A program made the translations under genes and the position numbers. Under the pieces are notes generated by a model. It had not been told where the DNA came from. It did not search any database and worked only from the letters and a program-made list of their open reading frames with translations. A stretch of DNA of 64,000 bases from Aquarana catesbeiana (taxonomy: Eukaryota; Chordata; Amphibia; Anura; Ranidae), in the NCBI RefSeq assembly GCF_042186555.1, contig NC_133328.1, positions 336,158,539-336,222,538 on the forward strand, written 5' to 3'. Positions 1 through 11,500 of this stretch are shown here, piece by piece (positions within the stretch are counted from its first letter, which is position 1; every line of letters starts with the position of its first letter).

Positions 1-612
1 GGGAGTCGCCATACTCCTTTCTAAACGTATACCCTTCGTCCTCACACATACGGTCAAAGACTCAGACGGCAGGTACAGTATATACTCATAAAAGGACACA
101 TAGAAGGAGTCTTGTATTCTATTATTTCTTACTATGCACCTAACCAAGGCCAAGCCCGTCTTCTGCATGACATGGATTTTATAGACTCTTGGAGGGAACT
201 AAACCCCACGGCGAAAGACTATACCCATTACTCGGCACCCCACAAAACGTACGCTAGAATTGATCATATCTTTCTCCCTAACTCGAATATACACACAGCG
301 TCCCAGGCCTCCATACAGGAAGTCCCCTGGTCGGATCATTCATTGGTGATCCTTAAAATCTCTAGCTCCCTCTCGCCTCCTGGGCCACCCCAGTGGCGCC
401 TAAGTAAATCACTGCTGTCCAACCCAGTCCACTATTCAATTTTAGGAAAAGACATCAGGGAATTTTTTCTCCTCAATGACACTGGAGATACGACTCCAAG
501 TTTCCTCTGGGGGGCTCATAAAGCCGTTCTGAGGGGGAAAGTGATTCAACTGGCGTCTAAACTTGAAAGAGAAAGGAAAGCGGATGTTATGAAGCTAGAA
601 AGAGAATTTTAA
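1..612 (+). pseudogene. LINE ORF2, endonuclease part (deleted)
   Basis: An APE-type endonuclease nicks target DNA for target-primed reverse transcription. Recognisable pieces are SIISYYAPN, then RIDHIF and SDHSLV, the last carrying the usual C-terminal catalytic His region. Compared with the copy at 38159-45550, roughly 70 residues between the YAPN motif and the DSWREL segment are missing, so the central catalytic Asp/Asn region is deleted. The reading frame runs open to 612 and stops before the RT region, where a TAA interrupts what should be one ORF2. Confidence is high for family and high for inactivity. Confidence 0.8.
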
Positions 613-619
613 TCCCTCA

Positions 620-3360
620 GGAAATCCCACAAGGTTAACCCATCTTCAGCGACCCTGGCCAAATTAGAATCCACTCGAGTGGCACTAAACCTGGCCCTTA
701 CATCCAATGCTGATAAACACCTAAACTGGCTAAGCGGCAGGTTCTATATACAGGCAGATAAAATAGGCCCTCACTTAGCCGCAAAACTCTCACCCAAAAT
801 AAAATCCTTCTCTCTCCCAAAGATCAGATCCCTGTCAGGAACTCTTACCCAGAACCCCCAAAAAATCCTGGAAACCTTCCAGGCTTTTTATTCCAAACTC
901 TACTCGGCACCTAACCCTAACAACTCAGACTCCATAGACTCCTTCCTGAAGAACATTGATATCCCTAAACTTTCAAACTCCCATCGGTCCATCATGGAAT
1001 CTCCTTTCAGGGTGGAGGAAGTCCGCGAAGTTATAAAGAACCTCAAAACAGACTCTGCCCCTGGCCCTGATGGATTTTCTGTACACTATTATAAAGCATT
1101 CTCAGAGGTCCTCTTTCCTTGTCTGGTCCGCCTCTTTAACTCTCTTCACGAGGGATCCCCCCTAGAACCAGCTGCCAATCTGGCTTACATATCGGTAATC
1201 CCCAAACAGGGCAAAGACCCCAGTGAAGTTAGTAACTACAGGCCAATTTGGCTGATCAATAATGATTTAAAGATTATGACAAAAATTTTAGCAAACAGAT
1301 TAGCCTCCTTCATTGCTAATTACATCCATAAGGATCAGGTGGGCTTTATCCCCGGAAGACAGGGGCCGGACCAGATCAGGAGAGAGGTAGATTTAATTTC
1401 CCACATGCAATCCTCATGGGATGGAGGGCCTTCCCAACCTGGATATGTTCTCTCTATAGACCTCCAAAAGGCCTTTGACACTGTGACTTGGCCATACCTT
1501 TTCACTATCTTACGAAAATGGGGCTTTGGCCCAGATTTTCTTAGAACCCTCTCATCCCTTTAGACAGGGCTGCCCCCTCTCACCTATCCTCACCTATCCT
1601 CTTTGCCATAGCGATAGAAACATTAGCCCTAGCCATCAGACAAAACCCTGACATTCATGGAGTGAAATGTGGTCAACGAACTCATAAATGCGCCCTTTTT
1701 GCCAACAACATGCTCCTGTTTGTCACTTCCCCCCTCATTTCCACTCCCAACATCCTCCATTTACTCAACTCATTCGGCTCCATCTCGGGACTTTATGTCA
1801 ACATGACCAAATCAATGGCCCTAAATATCTCTACCCCCCAAGACCTCGTAGAGGGACTTAAAACCCACTTTCCCTTCTCCTGGTGCATCTCTTCCCTACC
1901 CTACTTAGGTGTATTCCTATCCGCAAGAACAGAACTTCTATACCACCACAATTACCCCTCAATGCTCAAAAAACTCTCGGATGATCTCTAGCATTGGGCC
2001 CTGTATAAAATGTCCTGGCTGGGCAGAATAAACTCGGTCAAAATGTCCCTACTACCCAGGATCTTATACCTCTTTCGATCCCTCCCTATACCCATCAAAA
2101 AATGTATTCTGGACAAATTGCAGGCTTTGATCATAAGATTCATTTTGGGGGGAAAGGGACAACGTTTCTCCAAAAAGGTTTTAAACAGACCAAAGAAAAA
2201 AAGGGGGTCTAGGACTACCTAATTTATGGTGGTATTATCAAGCCACACAACTCTACCAATTTTCAGTTATTTACTCCAAAGGCCCAAAGCCAGACTGGGT
2301 GGACATAGAAAGACAGGCTACTCCCAACCACACTCTGGACTTCCTGGTATGGAGACCACAAAAGGACAGACCACCGATTCTATCCCCCTCTCTGTCTCAC
2401 TCAATGGCCTTATGTGATACACTATATAGAAGACACTACCTGACCTCCCCATGGCATCCCCTGGCCCACATCTTCCACAATCCCCTATTTCCTCCAGGTC
2501 TGAACATCGGGGCTTTTAGGTGGTGGCTCGATAAGGGCCTCTATAGAATAGGGCAATTTTTCAATAGCTCTGGACCTATTTCACTCAAATATTGCATTTC
2601 TAAACTAGACATGCCAGTCTAGAAAACTTTCCGCTACTATCAATTATCACACTTTCTGCACAGGGTCTGGATAAGTTCGGACACTCCGCTCTCTGTCACA
2701 TTTTATGAACTCTGATGCTCCTCAGCCATGGGTGTAAGGGGAGGGATTTCCCTTATCCACTCAGCTTTAGCTGAGCCCCAGGTGAAAGCGAACTATATGA
2801 TGCAATGGGAGCGTGATCTGCAACTTGATTGGGACGTAGATACCTGGTAAACATACTTCGCCCCCTCCTACAAGGGCATTCTCAATTCCTGCCTCGTGGA
2901 GGCAGACCTCAAAGTTGTGTCCCGCTGGTACCTGGTACCCACCCGTATCATTAAATTCTACCCACAGTCATCACCCCTCTGTTTTAGAGGATGTGGCCAC
3001 TTCACCTCCACACTCTCTGTGAATGTCCTAAAATCAGAAAGTACAGGAATAGAATTTTTAATCTTAAATCCACCGGTTTCACAGTCAAACAAGACCCCAC
3101 CATAGCTCTCCTTAATAACAACATCCCAAAAGTACCTAAATTGACACGGTCATTGATCCATTTCATCCTCCTAGGAGCCAAGGTCACGCTAGCTCACGCC
3201 TGGTAAAACCCCTCGGTATCCCTGCGCCAAGCCAAACAGAAAATCTCCTGGATAATGTCGCAGGAGAAGATCTCGAGCAGGATTCTAGACACCTCCGAAA
3301 AATTTAGACTCATATGGGGTCCATGGGCTAGGTTCTTAGGAATCCAATTACTCCCCTGAC
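620..3360 (+). pseudogene. LINE ORF2, reverse transcriptase and C-terminal region (degenerate)
   Basis: The RT domain is spread over several frames: 679-1563 contains the APGPDGF motif, the IPKQGKDPSEVSNYRPI region and SIDLQKAFDTVTW; 1662-1991 continues with CALFANNMLLF, where the usual YADD/FVDD active site has become FANN, so both catalytic Asp residues are lost. A short duplicated bit of sequence (cctatcctca) and a frameshift lie at 1575-1600. The thumb and C-terminal parts follow at 2010-2622 and 2896-3360, including a Cys/His stretch (CFRGCGHF..CECP) typical of the zf-RVT region. At least four frameshifts or stops separate the pieces. Confidence 0.87.
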
Positions 3361-4121
3361 ACGCAGAAATCTGTACACCCCCTCCATTCTAGTGGGCCCA
3401 CGGGCCCCCCTCCACAAGGATTTCTGCCCCCGACACTCCCCCTATCTTTCCTTTTTTCCCCGCTTTCTTTTCACCCCTCTTTCCCTCTCTTTTTTTTTCT
3501 TTTTCTCTCTTCAGGCTCAATTTTAGGTTGTTCGCACATATCGAGCGAAACAAACTGTGAAGTTTTTTTCCTTTTTTTGTTGTTGTTATTGTCTTCTCTC
3601 CGATTGATAACCCAGTAGACCAGTCTGTACCACTTAAGATCACGGGGACACTCCCCATACGGAGCGACATTATTTCTGATCTAGTTTTTGGTCTTGCAAT
3701 ATTACCAGACTCTCCAGCAGGCCATTCTCCCACGTAAGGCTGTTTTTGGGCTCAGGATAGGTCCCGGCAGGATCATCCTGATCCCCCAGACCTTCACCCG
3801 AATGCTCCCTGCACAGCAGGATCCCATTTGGGGTGCACGGTCCATCCCGGGGGAGTCCTGATTCCCGTGAATCCCGGTTCCTTTTTTATCTTATCCAGCG
3901 GCCTTTTTTTTTTTTTTCGATATAGAGTCTGTTATTTCACCCTGAAGGTTATCAGTTCTTCCTCTTGTACTATGTTCACCCTCTCTTTAGGTCTACTCTT
4001 CTGACTATGCCAATGTTAATCACTCTGTACTGACCTTATTTTTGGTTTGTTGCCGATTTTATACTTTTGTACTGTTATTAGCTTCAATAAACGGTCTTTA
4101 AACTTAACAAAAAAAAAAAAA
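3361..4121 (+). other. LINE-1 3' UTR and A-tail
   Basis: This is non-coding sequence after the last ORF2 codons. It is pyrimidine-rich at 3420-3600 and has a polyadenylation signal AATAAA at 4086 followed within about 25 bases by an A-tract. Open frames on the opposite strand are low-complexity shadows. Confidence 0.7.
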
Positions 4122-4454
4122 CAACCCTTTTTGTTGTGGTGCCTAAAAAGTCCATGTTTTTCACGCTATACCTTCTAACTTTACCTTATTACCTAACCAT
4201 TATGAGATGTTTACCCCAATGTTTAATATTTGTTTTTATTGTTCATGTGGTGACTGCCCCTATTATTGAAGTGTATAAAAACCTATATTTTTGTTCAATA
4301 AATTGATTCCTTTGGCTTTTACCTCAACATCTTGTCTGTGGACGATGCTTGGAGTAAAGGGCTGGTATTAGCGATCGGTCTGCTGGAAGGGTTTGGAATA
4401 CAGGAGGCACTGTTTGGCAGAGGCACTCAGGCAGGGTGCCAGGTGGTCCATCAC

Positions 4455-4455
<1 letters not shown>
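4122..4455 (+). other. Unassigned stretch, possible LTR-like promoter/polyA region
   Basis: There is no gene here. A TATA-like TATAAAAACC at about 4275 is followed 15-25 bases later by AATAAA, the spacing seen in many retroelement LTRs. I see no paired LTR, no clear TG...CA ends, no primer-binding site and no coding sequence, so this is only a weak suggestion. Confidence 0.2.

Positions 4456-4540
<85 letters not shown>
4456..4540 (+). repeat. (GATA)n microsatellite
   Basis: Uninterrupted GATA tetranucleotides, about 21 copies. The YLSI-repeat open frames on the minus strand are artefacts of this tract. Confidence 0.98.
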
Positions 4541-5146
4541 GTATTTTTAGCAACAATGGCATCACAGTCTGTAGTTTTTAATATATATTTTATGAATAAT
4601 ACATAAGTGTATAGAATTATGTTTCTTAACATATGCAACAAATCTGTTTTGTAAACTGAAAGGATGTTCTCTTTACTGCAATATGTTACATTTAGTAACT
4701 ACCTGTTAGTGTAATTACAGTAGTGTCGTTTCTCTTTGAAGACATGGTAATTTTATGTTTACCTTTTTATCTTCCAAGTTGTTTAGAATATTTTAGAAAA
4801 ACCTGAACAAGGTCATGTAGCTGGCAGAATGACAGTATCTCTTTTATTTGCAATCTCCCAGGGGAATATTGCTTTTCTAATTTTTTTATTCGCTTTGTAG
4901 TGTCAGTTTTTATTATACCACCATTGCTTTTATTTGCTTTGTAAAATCTTTAACATTCAATGATAAGATGAGTCATAACTTGATGTTCATTCTCCCTATA
5001 AATGAAAATAGTCAAGAAATACACTACAAGGCTTGCAATTAGACTATAGTAATATATTTTATAAACTCTTTTCCATATGCTAGTTAAAATAGAAATATTT
5101 TTGTGACAGATATTGTATAATATGTTCAAAGTACCAAAGGAGTAAA
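4541..5146. other. AT-rich stretch with nothing recognised
   Basis: No coding signal, terminal repeat or similarity to other parts of the window was seen. Confidence 0.5.
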
Positions 5147-5350
5147 GCCTGTTCACTTTTTTTGCAAAGTGAATTTTTACTTTGCAAGGGAAATTTCCCT
5201 TAGCTTACTAAATTAGATAAATTACAGTATGTTTTTATCTTATTTGCATATGATTGGGTATTTTTTGGTAAGTGGATTATTATAACATTCACTAAAGAAA
5301 TAGAAAAAAACCCTTTCAAAGTGAAAATTTACTTTGCAAAGTGAACAGCC
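5147..5350. mobile_element. Small inverted-repeat element (MITE-like)
   Basis: The left end GCCTGTTCACTTT and the right end (its inverse, ending GTGAACAGGC-like GTGAACAGCC) enclose about 200 bases. Each end also carries an inner pair of inverted GCAAAGTGAA/TTCACTTTGC motifs. No target duplication is clear, so the superfamily is unassigned. Confidence 0.55.
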
Positions 5351-5535
5351 CTTAAACTTTTAGTAAACAAGTCACAATATGTACTATATTTTTATACAAT
5401 ATATAACTACCGTATATGCTCGAGTATAAGCTGACCCGAATATAAGCCGAGGCACCTAATTTTACCACAAAAAACTAGGAAAACGTATTGACTTGAGTAT
5501 AAGCCTAGGGTGGGAAATGCAGCAGCTACTGGTAA

Positions 5536-5822
5536 ACAATGCCCATCTGCAGCCTCACTGTGTCCATCTGCAGCCTCACTGTGTCCATCTGCAGCCTCAC
5601 TGTGCCCATCTGCAGCCTCACTTTGCCCATCTGCAGCCTCACTGTGCCCATCTGCAGCCTCACTGTGTCCATTTGCAGCCTCACTGTGCCCTTTTGCAGC
5701 CTCACTTTGCCCATCTGCAGCCTCACTGTGCCCATTTGCAGCCTCACTTTGCCCATCTGTAGCCTCACTGTGCCCATTTGCAGCCTCACTGTGCCCATCT
5801 GCAGCCTCACTGTGCCCACCTG
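5536..5822 (+). repeat. 21-bp minisatellite inside the MITE
   Basis: About 13 copies of a unit close to cccatctgcagcctcactg plus tg/tt. The unit length is divisible by three, so every frame that avoids a stop in one unit stays open; the Ala/Ser/Cys-rich and Leu/Arg-rich frames are not evidence of genes. Confidence 0.95.
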
Positions 5823-5839
5823 TGCCTTTGATTGCAAAC

Positions 5840-6075
5840 AGCAGGTGTCTCTGGCTGTGTCACGCAACTGCAGTCCTAACTGTTTGGCGGCCGTCCACTG
5901 TAACAAAGCCCCGCCTCCTCCTCATCCGTGATAGACAGAACACTGATTCAGTTTCTCAGCATTGCATCAGTGTTCAGTGTTCCGTCTATCATGGACGAGG
6001 AGGAGGCTGGGCTTTGTTACATTGGACGGCCGCCGAACAGTTAAGACTGCATGACACAGCAGGAGACCCTCACTC
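5840..6075. repeat. Long imperfect palindrome inside the MITE
   Basis: The segment around gcggccgtccactgtaac (5888-) is repeated in inverse orientation ending near 6050, with flanking arms (ctgtgtcacgcaactgcagt against actgcatgacacag). The arms are about 100 bases each, around a short centre near 5955. Confidence 0.85.
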
Positions 6076-6152
6076 GAGTATAAGCCAAAAGGGGCTTTTT
6101 CAGCATAAAAAATGTGCTGAAAAAGTCGGTTTATACTCGAGTATATACGGTA

Positions 6153-6585
6153 TATCATATGGATAACATTTTTAATGCATGCAGATCTGTTTACACTTCT
6201 TGTCTCCCATTTCCATTTTTGTGTTTAAATACATTATTTTACATTCATTCTCTAGGTACACCAGGGTAAACTGCATTCTTGCTTCAGGGGCAAAAATGTA
6301 TTAATGGGTCAGCCAAAACAATAATCATTGTGTAGCATGACTAAGACAGAATAAAACCATGCATGTATAATGAGTAAAAGTTTTTCCCCCGTTACCATAT
6401 GTAATTACAGACTATACAATGGAATATTTATATATATGAAAAATACCTGCCCTACTGATCTCTATAGTAACAGCTGCTGTGCAAAACATAATCAATGTTG
6501 TTATATTTATTAAACCTCAGTACACAGCACCCAATTGTGTTATCCTGGTGCTCTTATGTACTATTAATCAACCATGTGAAAAATA
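6153..6585. other. No feature recognised
   Basis: AT-rich single-copy-looking sequence between two mobile elements; no ORF of interest and no terminal repeats. Confidence 0.5.
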
Positions 6586-7500
6586 CACTGAGAAAAATTA
6601 TAAAGGCAACACTTTTGTGTTTGCCCTTTTTATCACAAGGTGAACGCAAAGATCCACGACTTTTTCTATGTACACAAAAGGCCTATTTCTCCCAAATATT
6701 GTTCACAAATCTGTCTAAATCTGTGTTAGTGAGTAGGGATGAGTAGGTGTTTGCCTGTTCGCTGAATAGCGAACAATTTGGGGTGTTCGTGGCAAATTCA
6801 AAAGCTGCGGAACACCCTTTAAAAGTCTGTGGGAGAAGTCAAAAGTGCTACAGTAGGTGACCGCGATATTGTGTCAATCTCGCCGCTGTTATTGGCGAGA
6901 TTTGACACCTGCAAGCCCTGTCACAGGAGCCAGAGCCGAGCTGGCTCGCTCATCTGGAAAGGAAAGCTGCGTTTTTTCCTTTCCCAATGAGCGACAAGGA
7001 TTGCTGACAGGTGTCTGGTATGAAATAAAAAACCGGCATGGGTTCCCCCTCCAGGGGCATACCAGGCCCTTAGGTCTGGTATGGATTTTAAGGGGAACCC
7101 CCTACGCTGAAAAAACGGTGTGGGGGTCCCCCCCAATCCATACCAGACCCTTATCCGAGCACGCAGCCCGGCCGGTCAGGAAAGGGGGTGGGGATGAGCG
7201 CCCCCCCTTGAACCGTACCAGGCCGCATGCCCTCAATATGGGGGGTGGGTGCTTTGGAGCGGGGGGGGGGAACCCTGGGGCCCCCCCACCCCAAAGCACC
7301 TTGTCCCCATGTTGATGAGGACAAGGGCCTTTTCCCGACAACCCTGGCCGTTGGTTGTTGGGGTCTGCGGGTGGAGGGCTTATCGGAATCTGGGAGCCCC
7401 CTCTAATAAGGGGCTCCCAGATCCCGACCCCCCACCCTATGTGAATGAGTATGGGGTACATCGTACCCCTACCCATTCATCTGGGGGAAAATGTGTCAAT

Positions 7501-8261
7501 AAAAAAACACACTAGACAGGTTTTTAAAGTAATTTATTAGGCAGCTCCGGGAGACTTCTTCCGACTTCGGGGGTCTTCTTTCGACTTCTTCGCTCTCTCC
7601 AGCCTCTTCTCCCGGTGTCCGGTTCTTCTCCCACTCTCCGGACTCTTCTCCCGGTGTCCGGTTCTTCTCCCACTCTGCGGTTCTTCTTTTGCCATTCTTT
7701 TGCTAGTGGTGGCCCGGTCTTCTCCATCGTCTTGTTCCCACTTCTCTTCTTCTGATGTTGACACGACGCTCTCTCCCACTGTAATGCTGAGTGCGAGGTG
7801 CGCAATGACTTATATAGGCATGGGGCGTGGTCACCGGGTGATGTCTCCAGGTGACCCCGCCCCTTATGACATCACATTCCCGGGGAATGATGGGACTGTG
7901 ACGTCATAAGGGGGCGGGGTCACCAGGTGACATCACCCGGTGACCATGCCCCATGCCTATATAAGTCGCACATGTGCCATGCCTCGCACACAGCATTACA
8001 GCGGGAGAGAGCATTGTGTCAACATTGGAAGAAGGGGAAGCAGGAACAAGACGACAGAGAAGACCGGGCCACTGCTAGCAAAAGAGCGGCAAAAAAGCAG
8101 AAGATAGCGGAGGTGCCCGGCAGAAGAACCGGAGAGCGGGAGAAGAACTGGACACTGGGAGAAGAGGCCGAAGAGCGGGAGAAGAACCGGACACCGGGAG
8201 AAGAGGCCGGAGAGAGCGGAGAAGTCAGAAGAAGACCACCAGAGCTGCCTAAGAAATGACT
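7501..8261. other. Divergent K/R/E-rich minigene pair at centre of element A
   Basis: From a centre near 7885 two mirror units point outward. Each has TATATAAG, then a purine-rich open frame rich in Glu, Lys and Arg, then (left arm) an AATAAA in the inverse strand at about 7535. The plus-arm frame runs through 7982-8259 and ends ELPKK; the mirror frame ends ELPNKLL. Frames drift between arms and between related elements, so I do not call these proteins. Confidence 0.45.
7810..7965. promoter_or_regulatory. Candidate bidirectional promoter of element A
   Basis: TATATAAG occurs on the minus strand at 7810-7817 and on the plus strand at 7958-7965. GC-rich motifs (ggggcgtgg, ggggcggggtcacc) lie between them around the palindrome centre. 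This is the arrangement expected of a divergent RNA polymerase II promoter; activity is untested. Confidence 0.4.
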
Positions 8262-8265
8262 TTAA

Positions 8266-9235
8266 CCGGTTCAATACCGGGCCTTTTCACCCCCTTCCTT
8301 CCCAGACCAATTTTTAGTTTTCAGCACTGTCGCACTTTAAACGACAATTGCGCGGTTGTACAACGTTGTACCCAAACAAAATTTACGTCCTTTTTTCCCC
8401 ACAAATAGAGCTTTCTTTTGGTGGTATTTGATCACCTCTGCGGTTTTTATTTTTTGCGCTATAAACAAAAGAAGAGCAACAATTTTGAAAAAAACACAAT
8501 ATTTTTTACTTTTTGCTATAATAAATATCCCAATTTAAAAAAAAAAAAAAAATTTTTTCCTCAGTTTCGGCCGATACCTTTTCTTCTACATATTTTTGGT
8601 AAAAAAAATCACAATAAGCGTATATTGATTGGTTTGCGCAAAAGTTATAGTGTCTATAAAATACGGGATAGATTTATGGCATTTTTTAAAAAAAAATGAT
8701 TTATTTTTTTTTTTTACTAATAATAGCGGCGATCGCGATTTTTTTTTCGTGACTGCGACATTATGACGGACACATCGGACACTTTTGACACATTTTTGGG
8801 ACCATTCACATTTATACAGCGATCAATTCTATAAAATTGCATTGATTACTGTGTAAATGTGACAGGCAGTGAAGGGGTTAACCACTAGGGGGACACAAGG
8901 GGTTAAATGTGTTTCCTAGGGAATGCTTCTAACTACGGGGGGCGGGGACGTACAAGGGGAGGAGACCGATCAGGGTTCCGCTGTTCTGGGAACACAGATC
9001 GCTCTCCTCTGAGCTGACACACAGATCCACGGTCCGGCCCGGTTAACGGGCAATCGCGGGTGCCCGGCGGACATCGCGGCCGCCGGGCACACGCACCGGG
9101 TCCCGAGCAATGCGGCTGGTGGGCGCGCGCGCACCCCCTAGGCGGCCGGGAACCCGAGGCCATCATATGACGTCCACCCAGGATGGGAGATCCCATATGT
9201 GGACGTCATTTGACTATAGGCGGGTAGGGAAGTGG
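8266..9235. mobile_element. TTAA-flanked piggyBac-type non-autonomous element
   Basis: TTAA at 8262-8265 and 9236-9239 flank ends CCGGTTCAATACC and (inverse) CCACTTCCCTACC. Removing the element and one TTAA restores the exact continuation found in the opposite arm of palindrome A (around 7515-7530), which confirms the insertion site. It shares its 8350-8700 block (the cgcaaaaaataaaaac-like region) with the elements at 46753-48422 and 51005-56137; the last carries piggyBac coding remnants. Confidence 0.85.
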
Positions 9236-9574
9236 TTAAAAACCTGTCTAGTGTGTTTTTTTACTGACACTTTTTCCCCCAGGTGAATGGATAGGGGTAC
9301 GATGTACCCCATACTCATTCACATAGGGTGGGGGGGTCGGGATCTGGGGACCCCCTTATTAAAGGGGGCTCCCGGATTCCGATAAGCTTTCCGCCCGTAG
9401 ACCCTGACAACCAACAGCCAGGGTTGTCGGGAAGAGGTCCTTGTCTTCATCAACATGGGGACAAGGTGCTTTGGGTGGGGGGGCCACAGGGACATCTTGG
9501 AAAAAGTCCTTTATTAAAAAATACAAAAATATGTCCGACAAAGTCCATTCATCACTGTGTGGCCCTGCCCTCAG

Positions 9575-10830
9575 TTATAAAAGAACTGTCACCTGAGAGG
9601 AGAGTCATTACGACGGGTGCCTCCCGGGAGGCGGATCGGTGGCGGCGTGCATGGTTTTTTTTTTCAGTCCGGCACAGTGAGAGAAGAAGATGAATGGACT
9701 TCGTGGGACATTTTAATTTTTTTATTTTTTTAATAAAGTCCTTTATTAAAAAATACAAAAATAAAAATGTCCCACAAAGTCCATTCATCTTCTTCTCCTT
9801 CTCCGCTGGACCGAAAAAAAAAAAAAAACACGCACGCTGCCACCGATCCGCCTCCATGGGAGGTACCCACCATAATGACCGTCCTCTCAGGTGACAGTTC
9901 TTTAATAACTGAGGGCGGGACCACACAATGATGTACCCAGGTGACCCCGCCCCCTCTGACACACGGGGACTTCCCTGTGGTGTCAGAGGGGGCAGGGCCA
10001 CCCATTTACATAAACTGGTGGCCCCGCCCCCCTCTGATGCCGTGAGGAAGCCATTGGGAAGCTCCCGTGCATCAGAGGGAGGCGGGGTCACCTGTTCGTC
10101 ACTGTGTGGCCCTGCCCTCAGTTATAAAAGAACTGTCACCTGAGAGGACAGTCATTACGGCGGGTGCCTCCCAGGAGGCGGATCGGTGGCGGCGTGCAGG
10201 GTTTTTTTTTTTCAGTCCGGCGGAGTGAGAGAAGAAGATGAATGAACTTCCTGGGACATTTTAATTTTTTTATTTTTTTAATAAAGTCCTTTATTAAAAA
10301 ATACAAAAATAAAAATGTCCCACAAAGTCCATTCATCTTCTTCTCCTTCTCTGCTGGACCGAAAAAAAAAAAAAACACGCACACTGCCACCGATCCGCCT
10401 CCATGGGAGGCACCCACCATAATGACCGTCCTCTCAGGTGACAGTTCTTTAATAACTGAGGGTGGGACCACACAATGATGTACCCGGGTAACCCCGCCCC
10501 CTCTGACGCACGGGTACTACCCTGTGGTGTCAGAGGGGGCAGGGCCACCCGTTTACATAAACGGGTGGCCCACCCCCCTCTGATGCCCTGGGGAAGCCAT
10601 TGGGAAGCCCCCGTGCATTAGAGGGAGGCGGGGTCACCCGTTCATCACTGTGTGGCCCCGCCCTCAGTTATAAAAGAACTGTCACCTGAGAGGACAGTCA
10701 TTACGGCGGGTGCCTCCCGGGAGGTGGATCGGTGGCGGCGTGCAGGGTTTTTTTTTTCAGTCCAGCGGAGTGAGAGAAGAAGATGAATGGACTTTGTGGG
10801 ACATTTTAATTTTTTAATTCTTTTAATAAA
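9575..10830. repeat. Five alternating TATA-to-AATAAA cassettes in element A
   Basis: Five near-identical units of about 163 bases: plus 9575-9737, minus 9746-9909, plus 10121-10285, minus 10291-10455, plus 10668-10830. Each starts with TTATAAAAGAACTGTC (TTATTAAAGAACTGTC in the minus copies), contains a short ATGAATG.. frame and ends with AATAAAG. Adjacent plus and minus units converge on AATAAAG/CTTTATT, forming palindromes of about 340 bases. Confidence 0.8.
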
Positions 10831-11229
10831 GGACTTGTCCTAAGATGTGTCTTGTGGTTTTTTAACATTTTGACATTTTTTGTGAAATGGTAGGGGTACA
10901 ATGCACCCGTTACCATTTCAAACAGGGGGGCCGGGATCTGGGGGTCCCCTTGTTAAAGGGGGCTTCCAGATTCCGATAAGCCCCCCACCTGCAGACCCCC
11001 ACAACCACTGGGCAAGGGTTGTGGGGATGAGGCTCTTGTCCCCATCAACATGGGGACAAGGTGCTTTGGGGGGCTACCCCAAAGCACCCTCCCCATGTTG
11101 AGGGCATGTGGCCTGGTACAGTTCAGGAGGGCGCTCTCTCATCCCTCCCTCTTTTCCTGTGGCCTGCCAGGTTGCGTGCTCAGATAAGGGTCTGGAATAG
11201 ATTTTTGGGGGACCCCCACGCCATTTTAT

Positions 11230-11500
11230 CTTTAATTTTGGTGCAGGGTTCCCCTTAAAATCCATACCAGACCTGAAGGGTCTGGTATGGATTTTGAGGG
11301 GGACCCCTAAGCAATTTTTTTTAAAAAATTGGCGCAGGGTTCCCCTTAATTACCATACCAGACCTGAAGGGCCTGGTATGGAATTTGGGGGGACCCCCAT
11401 GCAATTTTTTTTTTAAAGTTTGGTTTGGGGTTCCCCTTAATATTCATACCAGACCCAAAGGGCATGGTATGGATTTTCGGGAGACACCCATGCTCTTTTT
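11230..11500. repeat. About 80-bp tandem units with inner inverted repeats (right arm of A)
   Basis: Units contain ccataccagacc..ggtctggtatgg-type short inverted repeats, a GGGGGACCCC/GGGGTTCCCC pair and a T-rich run. Three or more copies lie here; equivalents occur at 20690-20890, 22380-22640, 25690-25860, 26540-26750, 28250-28400 and 29570-29740. Confidence 0.75.

Larger units (their letters stand above)
1..4121 (+). mobile_element. L1/Tx1-like LINE (LINE-1), 5' part outside window
   Basis: The plus strand carries, in order, a partial AP-endonuclease-like region, a reverse transcriptase, a C-terminal region and a 3' UTR ending in a short A-tract at about 4109-4121, just after an AATAAA at 4086. 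The protein is colinear with the better preserved minus-strand LINE at 38159-45550 but differs at many residues, so the two are separate subfamilies. The 5' end lies beyond base 1, so no target-site duplication can be checked. ORF2 is broken by frameshifts and stops, so this copy is dead. Confidence 0.88.
5410..6150 (+). mobile_element. TA-flanked MITE with internal minisatellite and palindrome
   Basis: The left terminus CCGTATATGCTCGAGTATAA and the inverted right terminus (CCGTATATACTCGAGTATAA) match at about 18 of 20 bases. Both sides are flanked by TA (5408-5409, 6151-6152), as for Tc1/mariner-type elements. Inside are a 21-bp tandem repeat, then a long imperfect palindrome. There is no transposase. 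A 5'-truncated relative lies at 19108-19404 on the other strand. Confidence 0.8.

Noticed and set aside
4122..4455. Possible retroviral or gypsy-type LTR
   Set aside because: Only TATA-like and AATAAA motifs with suitable spacing are present; there is no second LTR, primer site or coding region. Kept only as a low-confidence note.
4324..4641. YLSI-repeat protein frame
   Set aside because: It is produced by the GATA microsatellite.
5536..5822. Regular short repeats that might suggest a CRISPR array
   Set aside because: Repeats are directly adjacent without unique spacers, and the setting is a eukaryotic MITE.
5493..6166. Long Ala/Ser/Cys-rich and Leu/Arg-rich open frames on both strands
   Set aside because: They follow the 21-bp repeat, whose length is divisible by three, so open frames are automatic.
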